NCBI GenBank assembly: GCA_903868295.1
Contig: CAIPUQ010000596.1
Location: forward strand, 1 to 32,698
Length of the DNA: 32,698 nt
Reading direction: 5' to 3'
Source of the DNA: an uncultured Roseiflexaceae bacterium
Lineage (GTDB): Bacteria; Chloroflexota; Chloroflexia; Chloroflexales; Roseiflexaceae
Part shown: one piece after another, positions 8,129-23,100 of the stretch
Position numbering within the stretch: the stretch's first letter is position 1
Layout: each line of letters begins with the position of its first letter
Made by a program: the position numbers and the translations under genes
Notes under the pieces: generated by a model
Told to the model about the DNA's origin: nothing
What the model saw: the letters and a program-made list of their open reading frames with translations, nothing else
Database searches by the model: none

Positions 8129-11100
8129 TATTTCTCTCGTGACGTCGCACTGTTCGAATCCAGGGTGAGTATGTGGGGTGTGTAGACCCGGCTCGGCATT
8201 GTTGCAGTCGTCAGAATACCGGTGTAGCTATTGGATCCTGTGCTATTTTGCACTGTGATGCGATAGCGATACCTCCGACCGGGCATCAGTCCCTCGAGTT
8301 GCATGACTCTCGTGCTCGGATTTTGGGCCGCTTCGAACGTCGCGGTGTAGGTAGTGAGCGACGTATGCAGATTGACGAGCATCTGGGTGCTGTTGAGTGC
8401 AACCTGCGTTGCGCCACTACAACACGCATCGCTCAACTGATGCGAGCCCCAGACAATCAGTTCACCGGCCTTGGTGATCGCCGCACTCGCGTTCGCATTG
8501 GCAAAGACGGCAATGACATTCACTGCAGTAGACGGTATCGTTGTCTGGCCCGCCGTGTTGTCACCCCAAGCAATGACCGTGCCGGATTGGGTAAGCGCGA
8601 GGGTATGTGCGGTACCGACTGCAATCTGCGTGATGTTCGCAGTCGCACTGTTTGGGACGGATGCTTGATTGGCAGTGTTTTTGCCCCATGCGACAACTCC
8701 GCCATTTGCCGTCAGACCGACACTAAATCCATCTCCCGCACCAATTTGCGTCAAGTGATATTGGGCTTCCGGCGGGATTGTTGATTCGCCGTTACTGCTA
8801 TTCCCCCAGGTCACTGTTTTGCCAGAACGAAGCACTGCCAGGTAGTGGTTCTTGCCAGCTGCAATCTGGGTCGCAGCTCCATCGAGCACCACGCCACTGA
8901 CAGAACCAGAACTGTAGGCTGTAATGACCCCCGTTGAAGATAACGTCAAAAGCTTCCCTGAGTCATCGAGAGCGATTTGCTTGACATTCGTAATCGAGCT
9001 GGGCAGAACTAGGGTAGAGGTGTTCCCGGTGTTCCAGTTCATCAACGTTCCGCTCGGCAAGAGTCCAACCGCTGCACCATCGTTCATCTCGAGCTGTGTG
9101 AATCGTTGATTCTGCGCCGCTGCTGGGATTGATGCCGCCAACGCATCTGCGCTGCCATCTGCTTTACGAAGCAGCAATGTCGTCGTACTGAGGGGAACCG
9201 TTACATCCGAATCTATGGAGAATTGTGCTTCAATCGAGCTAACATCTTTGCCTGTGTCGAGATTGAATTCGAGAGCCGTTGTCCCTACTGTTTGACTAAA
9301 TCCTTGTGTAATGCGTGAGAGAGTAGGCGCGGTCATCGCTGGGACCTGCATTGTATATGCGGCGGATGTCTGCCTGTTGCCGGCTTGATCTGTGGCACTC
9401 AACACCACAGAATAGGAGCCCGTTGGCATATCACTTGCGGTGAAGGGCATGCTCCACGTGTAGGTATTTGCTGCTCTGCCGTGTATAAAGCGCAATCGTC
9501 CGGCCTCGGGGCTCGGCGTCATACTCGGGACAATGGTCACAGTCTTGATGAGTGAGGTCCGAGAATAGATGTCTGCACGCATGCTGGTGATGAGCGAGCC
9601 ATCCGCCACGGTGCCATCGAACACTTGCGTGTTTTGTCCGGGGAGTATCTGTGTGGCGAGCTGGTTGACAACAAGCGATGGTGCAACCGTATCGACATTG
9701 AGGAAGAAGGTACGGTACGGAGAGCGCAAGCCGCCTTGGTCTTGTCCGTAGGCAATGAACTCGTGCCGTTCGTTGTCGATATTGCTCAAACCTTCTGCAG
9801 AGATCTGCCAGTTAGCGCCCGACATCGGGTTTTGTGTCACGCTGGTGAAATTGAGCTTGACTGAAGTTATCGTACTGTTGGTATCATCTGCTACACGATC
9901 GCACGCCAAGAGTGTCCATATACCGGCAACCGACTCCCCGCTCACCGCACTCAGCGCCTGATCAGGTCTTGTTGCGGTAAGCGGACCGTTGATGAGCGTT
10001 GTGCTCGGCAACTCTGTCGTCCCCTTGGATGCATTATCCGAAAAGCGTACGCGCAAGTTATTCATCTGACTGCGTGCCGAGGACAGTAATGGAACAATGA
10101 TGCCAGACGGGGACAAGAGCATCATGTTCAATTGATCTGTACGGCTCGAGGTGGCAGTTACATCAACCGTCAACGTGCTCACCCGCATGTTGTAAGCGGC
10201 CTGACTATCCAAAGGAATACTGGTGTACTCCGCCAAGTCTAGTGTCGAACATGGTTGCGCATCAACCAGGGTGCTGGTGGTGTTCTCGACTGCATTGACT
10301 GCTACGGTAGCGGGATAGCTCGGTGCGGCAATACTGCATGTTCTGTTTGTTTGGTTACAGATTTGCATCAGTGCAACAGAATCCGGGTCCTCCAACGTCC
10401 CCGAGAATTTCGAAGCAGCGCCGTAGAGTCCCGCGTTCACCATATTTTGCGTCGCAGCATCGAACGCAAAACTAGGTGCAAAGTAATTCGGAATGACATA
10501 GAACCAGGAGCTCCACGTACCGACTTGGTTATAGCGATCGATACCACGGACCCGATACGCAATCATTTCTTTGGGTGCAGGGCTCACAAATCGACAGTTC
10601 CATTGCCCTGCGACAACTGCTCCACAATTCTGGAGCGTCCCTCCGAGTGGGGTTGAACTTGGCACAACATTCCAGCTCGGATTATAGACAATCCGGACAT
10701 CTACCGACGAGTGCTGGACCTGCACTTGTGACGCAGAATCGTCACTACTCTTGCCGCTCAACGCAGTCACGGTGGTTCCATTGGTCCGCGTGCTTTGTTC
10801 CGCAGTCGGAATGACTTCAATCGGAGCCGAACTATCGACTCGGACTGCTGCATTGAGCCATTCGAGGGTGCGACTGTTCGTTATGCCGGCAGCTGATCCG
10901 GTATCGGTCAGGCGAATTTCGATTTTGGCGAAATTCTTGGTGATTTCGCGATCGACGCTACTCGGTTGTACTTTGTTCGGATCAATTACTGTGTTGATGA
11001 CAAACGTCCGTGTTGTTCGTGCAGGGATAGACTGTATGGCAAGCACCACATAGTCGCGTTTACCGCTTCCAGGCACTGCATGGTAGTCGTAGATACCGCC

Positions 11101-14100
11101 GTTCACAACACTTACTGGCTGCGTTGCTGCAGAATTCGGATCCGTCAACCATATACCGCCATACGTCTGCACAAGGGCAAACAATGGTTTGGTTGCTACA
11201 CTCGTGTTGTTCTGCAATCTCAGGGTGTAGGCAACCGTTGAATTTGGTCCGACGTTCGCGATTTGCTGCTGTGTGAGTTCATTGGAAAGTCCATCGATCA
11301 ACGACGTCCCGGCGGCTGTGCTGTTTTGGAACATGTTGACGGTTTGACACCAGCCATCATTCGGGATGGCAGCACAGAGCGCACTCGTCTGCGCGATGAT
11401 TTCGCCGATTGCATCAGGATCAGAATTTGCAAACGAATCACCGATGGCACGCTTTGTGATACCTGCTGGTGTGCTGCTCAGCGTCGCACTGAAGGTAGTT
11501 GCATCGGGATTCCCGGTTGCGGTCTTGGCGCAGATTCCGGCATTCAACGCGGGCCATGCATAACCGTTCAACAGCGGTGTCACGAGGATTTTCTGATTGC
11601 CTTGTTCGCTTTGAATCGGATTGGTGGTCGGGAACGTGCTCCATGGCAGGAGAGCGTCCTCGGCAGTTGCAACTGCAACAGCGCCGAAACGAGTACCATT
11701 GGTGTAGCCGACATCGGCCTTATTCAAAACGATATCTGTGTGTTTCGTTTCACCTTCCACGGTGAAGCGGAAGTTCAAGCTACGGTTGGTATCAACCCAC
11801 GCCGTTCCGTCCCAGCGGAGCAACGAAACGCTTTTGCTGTCGTGCACATGCACCACATACTCAGCTCCTTCGATCGTTGACGAACGTTCTCCACGCTGCG
11901 CTGCCAGCAACTGACGTTGGAAGGAGTTGACATACGCGGCAACGGATGTGGTCGCAGCTGGCCTGCCCGCCATATTGACCGGAAGGGTGATGAACGACTC
12001 CCCGAACGTGACACTATGAGTAATTGTGTGCGTATACTCTGCAGGCCGATATGGTTGGATTGTTCCACCAGCCACGGTGTCGAGGTAGACAAAGAGGTCA
12101 CCGTCGATATCCCAGTTTGCACCTTGCCAGTTCAAGCGCAGTGACGTGGCATCCCATGTCATGGCAAACTGCTGTGGCCCCTTTGCCCAGACACGCTCGT
12201 CTTTGCCCAATACGGCACAACCGTTGTTCAAAAATCCACGATAGACCGGCCCGCTCGGATCAATCATCGTATAGTCTGGCGTATTCGGCGCATCGACAAA
12301 GACCGTTGAGAGAGGGGTAAGCGCACTATTCCCCATTTTGTCGGTGAGCCGCATGTTGCCATCGATACGGCTTGCTTCGAGCATTGGTAATGTCACCCGT
12401 GCTCCAACGAGCGGCGGCATCCCAATGGCGTTAGTGGCAGTGTATGCCGTGGTGCCAGCACTGGTTTTCACCGTGTATTCGAGTTGATTGACGCGCACTT
12501 CGGATGCGTCCGTTATCGAGCTCCATGCGACATGCAGGTCTGCACCGGCGGTATTCGAGATGACCGCTCCTTGTGCCAACACAACCGGTTTTGTGGCGAT
12601 TTTGGCGTTGACAGCCAATCCGACTGCAGCCGGTGGCGTGCGATCAAAGAGTACGGACAGTGGGGCAATGGACGTTCGACCTGCACGATCCGAAACAACG
12701 GCGCGGATGGGCAACGCGGTGCCATCGGATGGATGTCGGTTGTAGAGCGCTCGCACCGTGACACCGCTCGCGGTTGTCTTGAGTGTGAATGGAACATCCA
12801 CTTTGCTCAGTGTATTGACGAGCTGAATCGATTCGATTGCAGTCTCATCGGTAATCGCAATGGTAAAGACCAGGAAGTCATTGAGGACACTCTCAGAGCC
12901 AATCACCGTATCTATCAACCGTACCACTGGTGCAGCAAGATCGACCGTAACCGGGAGTGGATTGCTGACCACCGTTTGGGCCCCAGCGGTAAATCTCGCT
13001 TGGAGGACATGTGCGCCAGCAGGAATATCGCGTACAAACGTGGCTTCGGTCGCACGGAGTGTGTCGGTGATGACCACTGCTGCTCCGCTCTGCACCCCAT
13101 TGACCCACAGCGAGACTGATGAGATATCAGCCACAGCCGATTCGGCAGCAACAACGATGGTTTGACGTGTCGTCGTGTAGCTCGTCACCGGATTCACAAT
13201 ACGCACCGAAGATTGTGTCGGCGGATTCGTACCTAATGCGCGTTGGGTAAACGACGCTGGTTGTACCGTGGTGCAGTTTTGTAGCCGGTCACAATTCATC
13301 GCGTTGATTGCGCGGTCAGAGACTGCGTAGCCCGTCAGTTTGGTCTCGGTTGGATTTTGCGCCAGGACAATTACACCCGCCTGATTGGTGACGACGCGCT
13401 TCAGGTTTGCGCTGTCCACTCGCGTGTCTGATTTGAGGATCGGCGTCGCGCCAGTCACATCCATGATTGCCAATCGGCCGAGTGCAGGGACTTCGCTGTC
13501 GACACCCAACAGCATGACATCGCCATTCGGCGTCGTCGTCATGTCTACGACACGGTACGCAGCGAATGCGTCGTTGTGGATTGGGGTCGTGTGCATGTAG
13601 TTCATCGACTCTGCAAGCGTTTCGACGAGGACAGCACTTTGCCCATCAATACGATCGATCAACGGCACGACACGGAGGGTGTTTGGCGAGCTGAGGGCAA
13701 CGCTCTCCGTCACAGGCTCGTCGTCGTCCAAAATCAACAGCCGATTGCGGTCGAGTTTGACCGCTTGAGCGTACCCAGGGGTAATGTAGACACGCTCGTA
13801 GGTAAGCGTACCCGAGGATTCGACGCGCATAATCGAAACACCCGACGCGCCCTGTGCAAGGGCAACAATGTCGTTTTGGGCCGAGATTCCATAACTTGTC
13901 GTGCCGGACAAACTTGAAGCGCCGATTTGGGTGGGCATGCGTGGATTGGTCACACTCACCAGCGTTATCTGTTGTGGAGAAGCGCTGTCCAACAACAACA
14001 CAAATGTATCGTCGTTGCCGTTTGTCGTAATTGCAAAATCCAAGAACTGCAGTGCCGCATCTTGTGGAATACTCAACTCGCCGAGTTTGCTTGGATTGAG

Positions 14101-17100
14101 TGGATCGCGGCTGATATCAAATATCGCCAGAATGGCTTGGGTCGCCGATTTGCTGAGCGCATAGAGCTTGGTATTCGCGGCGTTGACATGGAGTGCCTTC
14201 ACAGAACCGGTCACCACAGCAGTTCCGACTTTTGGTGACGCAGTTTTGTTGATGTCATAGATATCGAGTGCATTGGTATTGCCGACATACGTGTACGACG
14301 TGCCATAATCGAGGGCTAGGGTCGCAGAGACCGTGGCGGTAGTCTGCTGGATGACTTCTGGGATGTCACTCAAGGTACAGGTGCCGGTGAGTCGGGTCTG
14401 GGACTGGATTGTTCCATCAATGACACTCTCACGCGTGCGTGTCCACAGCGACGCTGAACCAGCAGTGACCCGGTTGAGACGCGAACCACAGGGAGTCATC
14501 AGCTGCGCGGGATTGAGATTTCGATCTTCGATGGTAACGGTGTATGCGCCCGTGCTCGACAACGTCTGTTGCATACGTGGTGACAGCGTATCGATGTTAC
14601 CGGTCCACAGGATGTGTTCTCCATACGCTGCTTGGGTATTTTGGTTGTTGTCCGCAGTAAAGCTCTGTACACCGGCAGTGAACTCAACATTGGTCAGCTG
14701 CGGTGCTTCCCAACTGTACCCATCGATACGCGGTGTGAGCGTACTGGTGCGCCATCGCATCGCCTGCATTCGCTGCACATCACTTGTTGACAGCGGTCGC
14801 CGATAGACACGGAGGTCATCAATGGTTCCTACAAAGTTTGTACCAACCACGATTTGCGGCGTCTGCAATACCTGTAGCTCATTGAGTGCGAGGATTCCTA
14901 CGCCGGATTGAACGACACGCACATAGCGACCGCTGGTCTGGGCAGGTACCTCGATGGTGAATCTCCCACGGACAGGATCAGCAAAATCGCCGCTCCATAC
15001 CGCAGCATTCTTGAGTTCAGTCTGCGTAGCCTGTATCGGCATTGCTGCGTTGAGCACATAGACACTATAGTTTCGCAGTGGCAGAGCCAACGAGACTGCG
15101 TTGTGCAGAACAATGCGGTCAAAGGTTTTTGCTGCGCCAAGATCGACTTCGATCATGGGTGATGTCATCGTCGTCGTTGTTGAAGCGAAGTTCGACAAAT
15201 TCCCATCATTCACTTCAGCCGCAGATGTCGTTGGCGCAAGCACTGAAGATGTTTTCTTCGTTGCGACCGCCCCGACAGAAGACAATGCGATATTGGCGTT
15301 GAGCGTACTCGGGAACGCAATTCCACCCACAGCGGTGGCCTGGGTACTCACTTGCGTCCCATCGATGAGCATCCGTGCCTGCGCGCCATCGGATGTTATG
15401 ACAATGTGATGTGTACCAACACTCGGTTGTGTCGACGGTGCAAGCGTGATTCCTGCCATGGTAAATGTCGGTACGCCTGCGTTCAATACCAGCCGGTAGC
15501 GGTAGCCATTCGCCGTTGCATCGACCAAGGTTGCGGTCTGCCCAGCAGTTGCCGTGTTATACCAGAGCGACATGCTCCAGGGGGCGTTGTATGGCGCAAA
15601 GCTTGCACCCTGCATGTCGCGGTGGATGACACTGTCGTTTCCATCGAAGCGCAAAGCGCCGTTGCCTATCAAACCTGGCACCGTTGCCAATGTCGCATCG
15701 GTGCTCATATAGACACTGTCTTGGGGGACATTGGAATCGTCGAGGCTGATGCGTCCCGGCTGAATGCTCAGGTCATCGAATGTTTCGTGGTACACCGTGC
15801 CATAGCCATAGGTGTACTGTGTTTTTTCAAATGCGCTGAGTACTCCGGAGAATACCGCGACATCGTCGACCGACACCCCGACTGCGGCGAGAGAAGAGGC
15901 TGCAGCTGTTTCGCTGAATGCACGTCTACCTGGGGCTCCGAATGTGATACTCGCATCGTTCCAATGACCAGTGAGGGTAAATTGTGTGCTCATACTCTCG
16001 TCAAGGCTGAACGTCAACGTTTCTCCCGTTGCGTTTGCCCAACTGCTGGTCATGATCAAGCTATGCCAGGCAGAATCGTTGATCGGGAATGAGTAAGTAT
16101 CGCGACTGGTGCAGTTCATACGCACGACGACACTTTTGGTCGGTTCATCGTAGCCATACTCGACACACAGTGAATTCGCAGCAGTCGATTGGATGTTGAG
16201 GAATGCTCCAGACGTTGCATTTGGTGCGATTTTGAAGCGCGTCGCAACAGTACGACCAGATGTGGTGGTCGTCGATAGCGTGTACCCAGTCGCAATACCA
16301 TCGGTGCTCTTGGTCAGGGTCAATCCACGCGTCGCATAGCCATCAGTAATGGATGGGCATGTGAGTGGGGCAATGGTTGTCCCCGACGTACAACGACTGC
16401 TGATAACACCGTTGATTGCGTCGATGAGCGGCAGAGATGCAGCATTCATCGGCATGTAGAAGAGTGATTTGTCGGCCAACGTATCGGTATTCGAGAACCC
16501 GTCATCGACGACGGCAAGGCTCGTCTGATGTGTCAACACGCCGCTTCCCAAACCAAGTGACTTTCCGGTGAGATCGTTTGGCGTGAGTGCCATCGAAGAA
16601 ACAATGACATCATCGATATAGCCGCGGAAGAAGTCTTCTTTGTTGGGCAGATCTTTGGTCGATTGCATCGCTCCGATGATGAGGTCAGGCTGAACCACCA
16701 GCGGCGTCTTGGCGACAAACGGCTTGGTGACAGTCGTCATCGTAGTCAACGACGTACCATATTGCAGCGTCGCCGTAGTCCCCGATTCGGAATACAGGAT
16801 GTTGTACCAGGTATTTGGAGTCACCGGTGTGGTCGAGCTCAGCACGACGGTACCACGTGAGGCTGTCAGCTTGTAGGTTTTTCCACTGCGCTCGATACGC
16901 ACACGCAGACGTGGAGCAGTGGCAACACCCGTGCCGACGAGTGTTCCCGTGTCGGTGAATTTGGCGAACATGGCGATGCTGAACGTCCCCTCGAGCACCC
17001 CCGAAACATCATGTATGGTCAGTGCTTGACCGACACTGTCCAGGTTGAATCGCGCGAGCCGGCGGGTAGGGACATCCGTGTCTGTCGCGATGACGGGACA

Positions 17101-20100
17101 GAGGGTACAGTCGATGCTGTAGCGTGCATCAGATCGGCTATCGAACGTTTTTGCTCCGTCTGGTGCTTCGAAGTCTATCCGTGCGCGCAACCCGTTGTTG
17201 AGTGCTGCACGACCATCGTTGATGTCCGACAACCGTCCGGTCATCGCTTGCTTCGCAATGAATGCATCTTGCACATTGGCAGGATCAGGGTACGCAATGG
17301 TGTCGTGTGGTGGCGTATTATCGACTTCGATGAGTGTCGTCGGCGTCGTCAACGCGATGTTCGTCGCCATATTGCCGACTGCGTCGGTGACGTTGGCAAA
17401 AACCTGATAGAACCCTGTGGGGTTTTTGAAGGGCAGTGCCACGTCTACATGCCAGAACCCATCCTTGAAAGTTGCTGGGGTTGGCGCTTCGATGATGCGA
17501 TTGCCGCTAGCATCTCTGACCAGCACTGAGACTTCTGCGACGCCGCTTCCTGCGGTACCTGCGGCATTTGTCAACACGGGGTCTGTTGCAGTCAATTTGA
17601 GCGTGAGGGTACGGAGTGAACTCCCCACTTGTTGCGTGGTGGTGTACGGCGTCACCTGTGTCACTAGTTGTGCGGTACCGGGGGTGGTGTCGACATAGAT
17701 GTTCGATTCACTCACACCTCGATTATTGACACTGTCAAAGGCCTCCATGCGGATTGTGTATTTGCCCTCGACAGGCGTGGTAGCACCGGCCGCAACCCGG
17801 AAGGTTGGACAATAATTCGTCCCTGCGACCGCATCGATACATCCTGGTGCTGCCACTGATGTCGCGACATTGCCCGGGGTAATCGTCGTGAATACCGCAC
17901 GTGCGACGTTTGAAGACACATCGGCCGTCTTGGCGAGGAACTGCATAGGCAAACGCGAAACATAGCGCGGGTTCTCGATTTCGATAGTGGGCGCTTCGGC
18001 ATCGACCGTGAACGTCGCAATCGTCGCTTTGTCCATGACTTGTGATGCTTGTGAGCGCGCGATACGATAGATTTTGCGTCCCACCAGCTGCGCAGGGCTA
18101 AAGGTAATGTCATCGATCGTACCACGATAGAGATTCGTAAGTGCATTGGATGCGACACCACCACCGACGAACAAGCGATTCGTCGTGTTGGTGACAAACA
18201 CCGCTGCTGGGCTGCCAATCAACAGATTTTCACCAGAAGAGGCATTGGCGCCAGCATCGAGTGTGCCGTTTTGGAAGTATTGGAAGCCCTTGGCCCCAAA
18301 CGCGAACGAAACTTGATTCCACCCAGGGGTAAGCGCGCTCGTCGCCGTATAGGTGACGAGACCGAGTCGAATCGTTATCTTGCCGTTGGTTCCAATCTGC
18401 ACCCGGAACGGTGGTGTCGTGTTGGCACCAGATGCGTCACCGTATTCGAGCAAGGTTTGCACACTACCGGTGGTGGTATCGGGTTTGATGAGTAGTTGAA
18501 CGGTACCGCCGGATTTGAGGGTGTCCATGATGGTCTGCGCGTTGGTCACTTCGAGGATGTTCGTGGTTCCATTGAACGACTCTGCCAGGCCCGAGAGACC
18601 CATGGTGCCGCCGGCCGGACATTCCACAGCAACTATGCCGATGCCATCACACGTTGCAGCATACAAAAGGCGTTGAATGCCCGCCCGCCCGGCAATCGAA
18701 TCTGGTAGCGCCATCACATCAACGCCTACCGTCTTGGTCACTCCATCGGTGACCACGGTTTTGTTTGTGGTCAGCACTTCCTCAAAGCGAAGATTCCACG
18801 AAGGGGCATCATCGATCAATGCAAGTTGGTCGCCTTGTGATTTCTTGGGTGAAATGCGTAGTTCATCTAGCTCACCGCTGTAGTTTGATCCATAAATAAT
18901 CGGTGATTCTTGATCGATGTTGCCATAGGCAATCAAATGCTCACGCGTTGCAAACGCTTGACTGTCCCGCTCAGAAGTACGCTGGAGCGCTGCCACCTGT
19001 CCTTGCGTCATATATGCTGGGGTGTAGAACACGTCATCGATATACCCTTGAAAGACTCTCGACTCCATGACGGTAGAGTTGCCGCCGATATCGAGACCCA
19101 TCGCCTTATCGATCATGCTGTCGACTTGATTGGTACTCATGACGATTTCTCGGGTCTGGTCGTTCAGCGTGACGATGATTTTGTTTGGAGCATAGCCGTA
19201 TACATATGTAACCGATACCTTGTTCCATTGCCTATTCGGCACGACCATATCGGTATTGATATCAGCATACCGACCACCTGGTCCATTCACATTGAGATTG
19301 ATAACCAACCGGTTGTTGATAATCCTGAGCAGGAATGCACCCTCACGATTGATGAGCGTCGCGTAATCAATCGATGGTGGAAGTACTGCGCCAAACTGTT
19401 CTCTGTTTGGGTAGTTTGGCCAAAACGACGCTCCTATGGTGAAATTGCTTGCTCCATCGAGATTTGCCGTATTTTCGAACGTCACGGGTTTGAATCCAAG
19501 ACCGAACCCGTACCCGTCATTCCCGGCAATGTACGGCTCACCATAGGCAATACCACCGACGGTAAACGGCTTAAAGATCTTATTCAGCGGCGTGGTAGAA
19601 AAAATCTTGTCTCCGGAGATAACAGTCAGCGGCTGCAGGTAGTTTTGGATGTTTGGTGAGGCATATGATGCTTGACCGCTATTGACGTTGAGGTAACTTG
19701 CACTGCCGTTTACGACAACCGAGATGTGGCTCCAGCTCCCGATTGGCAATGGGCTCAACGATGTCATCGGTGTCGAGGACCAGCAGTATGCATTAAAGCA
19801 GCTGACTGCACGTTCGAACGTGACAAATCCTGCCGCGTTTATGCCTAACCGCATCTTTTGGTTCATCGTGTCTTGACCGATAATCCAGGAGTTGTAGCGG
19901 TTGGGCTTGACCCACAGACTCATGGTATAGCCTGCACCAGTAAATGACGTATTCGAAAGGTACTTGGTATACGTTGCTGCAGTCGTGTTGAGTGCGAGTG
20001 CTTGCGTTCCATCGAAACGCACGGCACGGTCATCACGGCCCGGGATCCCGCTCAACGGACAACTACTCAGACACTGCACACGCAAGCCAGATGTCAAGAC

Positions 20101-23100
20101 ATCCGTGTACGTGAGCGAGTTTTGGGCATCGTCAAAGGGCACACGCACCTCAAATGCGGGGTCTGCCGCACTGTCGTTGATCTGTGCCAGGGTCAGCGCG
20201 CGATTGTGGATTTGGAAGTCGCGTAGGGTTGCATTCAACGTGCGCCCAATCGTCATTTGCCGTGCCGAAAGGAGGTAGTTGTCTGCCTTCGTTTGGGTGA
20301 TATCTTGCACGCCGTTGACGTAGATAGTGCGTGTCGTGCCACTTTTGACATAGGCAATGTGATACCACGTATTGGGCAGAAGTGCTTGCACCCCAACCAA
20401 ATCATTGTTGTAGTACAACATCTGCAACTTGCCATTCACCATCCGTAGATACAGCATGTTGTTGGTTGTTGGGTTGTCCGTATCACGCAAAATCCACTGC
20501 TCGCCGGTGACGGAGTTAAACTTCACCCATGTCATCACCGTGAATGCAGCAGCACTCCCCTCAAACGTGCTCTTCGTTATCTCAGGTGACAAGGTAACGA
20601 ACTTACCGCCGGAGAAGTCGGCGCCGCCATCGGTTGCTGACGGACAACTACTCGTGTCGCCGCAGGCTTCGCCCTTTGTTTCGTTGATTTTCACTTCCGC
20701 CAGGTTCAGGATGTCGGTTCTGTCGAGCTGCACGCGGATGTAGCGTGCGCTGGTACCTGCGGGGAAGGTAACCAGACGGCGATCGGCATAGCCAAGCGTA
20801 CAACTCGCGGCCGCGGCTTGATTATTACAAGTAACGTTCCGCCAGGCTTTCGTGCCGTCCGGACTCGTAACGCTTGCCGTTTTGTTCGCCGCGATGTCAC
20901 GTGAGTCAGACATTGAGGTGTTCGACAAAAAGACTATCGCATTGGTACTGCGTCCGCCACAACAGTCGCGTCGTGGGTAGACGGTCACCGACGAAATATC
21001 GCGCACACTCCCCAGATCGACTTCCCAATATGGGTTTTGTTCGTAGTTGGTATGCGAGAAGGTACCTAAATTCCCATCCACCGCAAGGGACGCACTGAAT
21101 GGGTTCAACGTCGTAGACTGTTTGGCTGCTTTGCCGTTCGTCGGTGAAATGTTGAAGCCCGTCTCACCAGTGACAAACGGCAAACAGATAACTGCAGTCG
21201 TTGCCTGACAGTTGCCGTTCATCTGCTCAAACAACGGGTCTGGATTGATTATCTTGCTCCTGTTATCTACGGTCAACGAGACAGTATCAGAGACAGGTGG
21301 TTGATTGAAATGAATCTCACGGGTGCCCAGTAGGTAGTGCCGGGCAAGCGCAGCAATAGTCTGATCTTTGAGGGACGAGCGGTAGATTCGGATGCCGTCA
21401 ATACTCAACCCTTGACCACCGATGACCAGTGGATCTTGCAGATTGCGTAATGCCGGTGCATCTGCCGATTGTGATGCGGTTTGCAATGCGGAACCCGACA
21501 GTGAATTGACCGTGAGCCGGAGTTTGTCGTTTGCCCAACGCACCGTGACGACATACCAACTCCCGACCGACATGGTCCCTGCACTGACGGTCCGTCCCGC
21601 ATAGGTAACGGTCGGTACACCGCCGACCAACCCAAGGCTCATCGCTTCGCGCCCTGCTTGTGTTTTGCTGGCAAAGAATGGCTGCGTACTCTGGGATGGC
21701 TTGACTGCCATAACCAAAGAAAACTGTTGCTCGGTAATGAGTTTGAGGTACCCAGCAGGCAATGTCGCAGGGGTAGCACCGATGGTGTACGCGGACGCAG
21801 TCAGACCTGTTGCTCCGGTGGTTGCGGAACAGCCGACACACGTCAATGCATTTTGTGCACTTGCACCATACACCGAGGCGTCGGTGAGCGAACCGTTGAG
21901 CGGCAAACAGACAATCAGAAGGTCATCTTCGCATTGTGCCGCCAATGCGATGACCTGTTGGTCTTCGAGTGCTGCGGAGTAGATTTGCAGATCGCGCAGT
22001 GAACTCAGTGCGAGCGAACGGCCGTCGCGGCTAGCGCCAATCGTCAATTCACCGAAGCTTGGTTGCAATGCAACAGCGATGCTGTCCTGCGCAACAATGA
22101 AGCCGTTAACCGCAATTGATCGTATACCGTTGCGGAATCGGAACACCAAGTGTGCCCACGTGCCGATTGGCAATGCGTTTGCTGCAGTCAACACACTCGT
22201 CCCGAATGCAAATTGTGGTTTTTCTGTTGCCAAAGACAGGACAAACTTGCTGTCCGCACTGGTCAGCAGTGGGCGATCAACCGTCGATTGTCCCTCGGGG
22301 CGCACCCAGAACCCTACCGAGAAATCGCGGGTACTGATAGCATTCCCGACCGACGCTGATGTACGTAATTGTGCATTCGAATCAAACCGCCATGCACCAT
22401 TCACATACGTCGGACAAATCGTGGTGCAGAGAAGTGAATTGGCGTTATACGACGCGTCGAGAAATGTCATTTGTGACGGGGTTCGCACCGTTTCGTCGAA
22501 TTTCACACACAGTTGATTATTGGGGAACACACAACTCGAGACCATGCCACTCGCCGTGACATTCCCGGGGATGGTCATGACTGTGTCGACCGTTGCGGTG
22601 CCTTGTGCCGCGTAGCTCCCGCCAATAACCGTCGCATTTGGCGCCGTATTTTCGGTTGTTTGGCCAAACAGTGTCGTATTGCCTTGCATGGTTCGGCCGA
22701 GGAGGCGATTGGTAATCGACGCAGTTCCGACGACCCGATCACCCGGGCGGATGACCAAATCGTTGGTCGAGTCGATTGTCCAAGCGGCCAATGCTGCTAC
22801 CTCTGCAGGTCGCAACGCGACGTTGTACAAGGCGATGTTGTCCATCTGACCGATATAGTCATCGGTATCTATTGCACCGGCAATGTTGACCGAGTTATCA
22901 GTTGGATCAATATCAGTAACCGCACCTTTGATGCTGATGCGGGCTTTCTCATTCCCATTCACCCAAATCACCAGCGCAGTGCTGTCATAGGTAACGGTCA
23001 GCTGTGACCAACTGTTGGCAGTCAACACATTCGGGATGGTGATGGAAGAAGTCCCATAGGTCGTGCTCATCTCGACGAACAAGCCAGCCGAACTGTTTTG

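Noticed and set aside
8118..8150. ATG 8150 as the start of the second surface protein
   Set aside because: It gives a charged leader (MRRHERNKGAD) before the signal peptide. ATG 8117 has AGGGAG at the right spacing.
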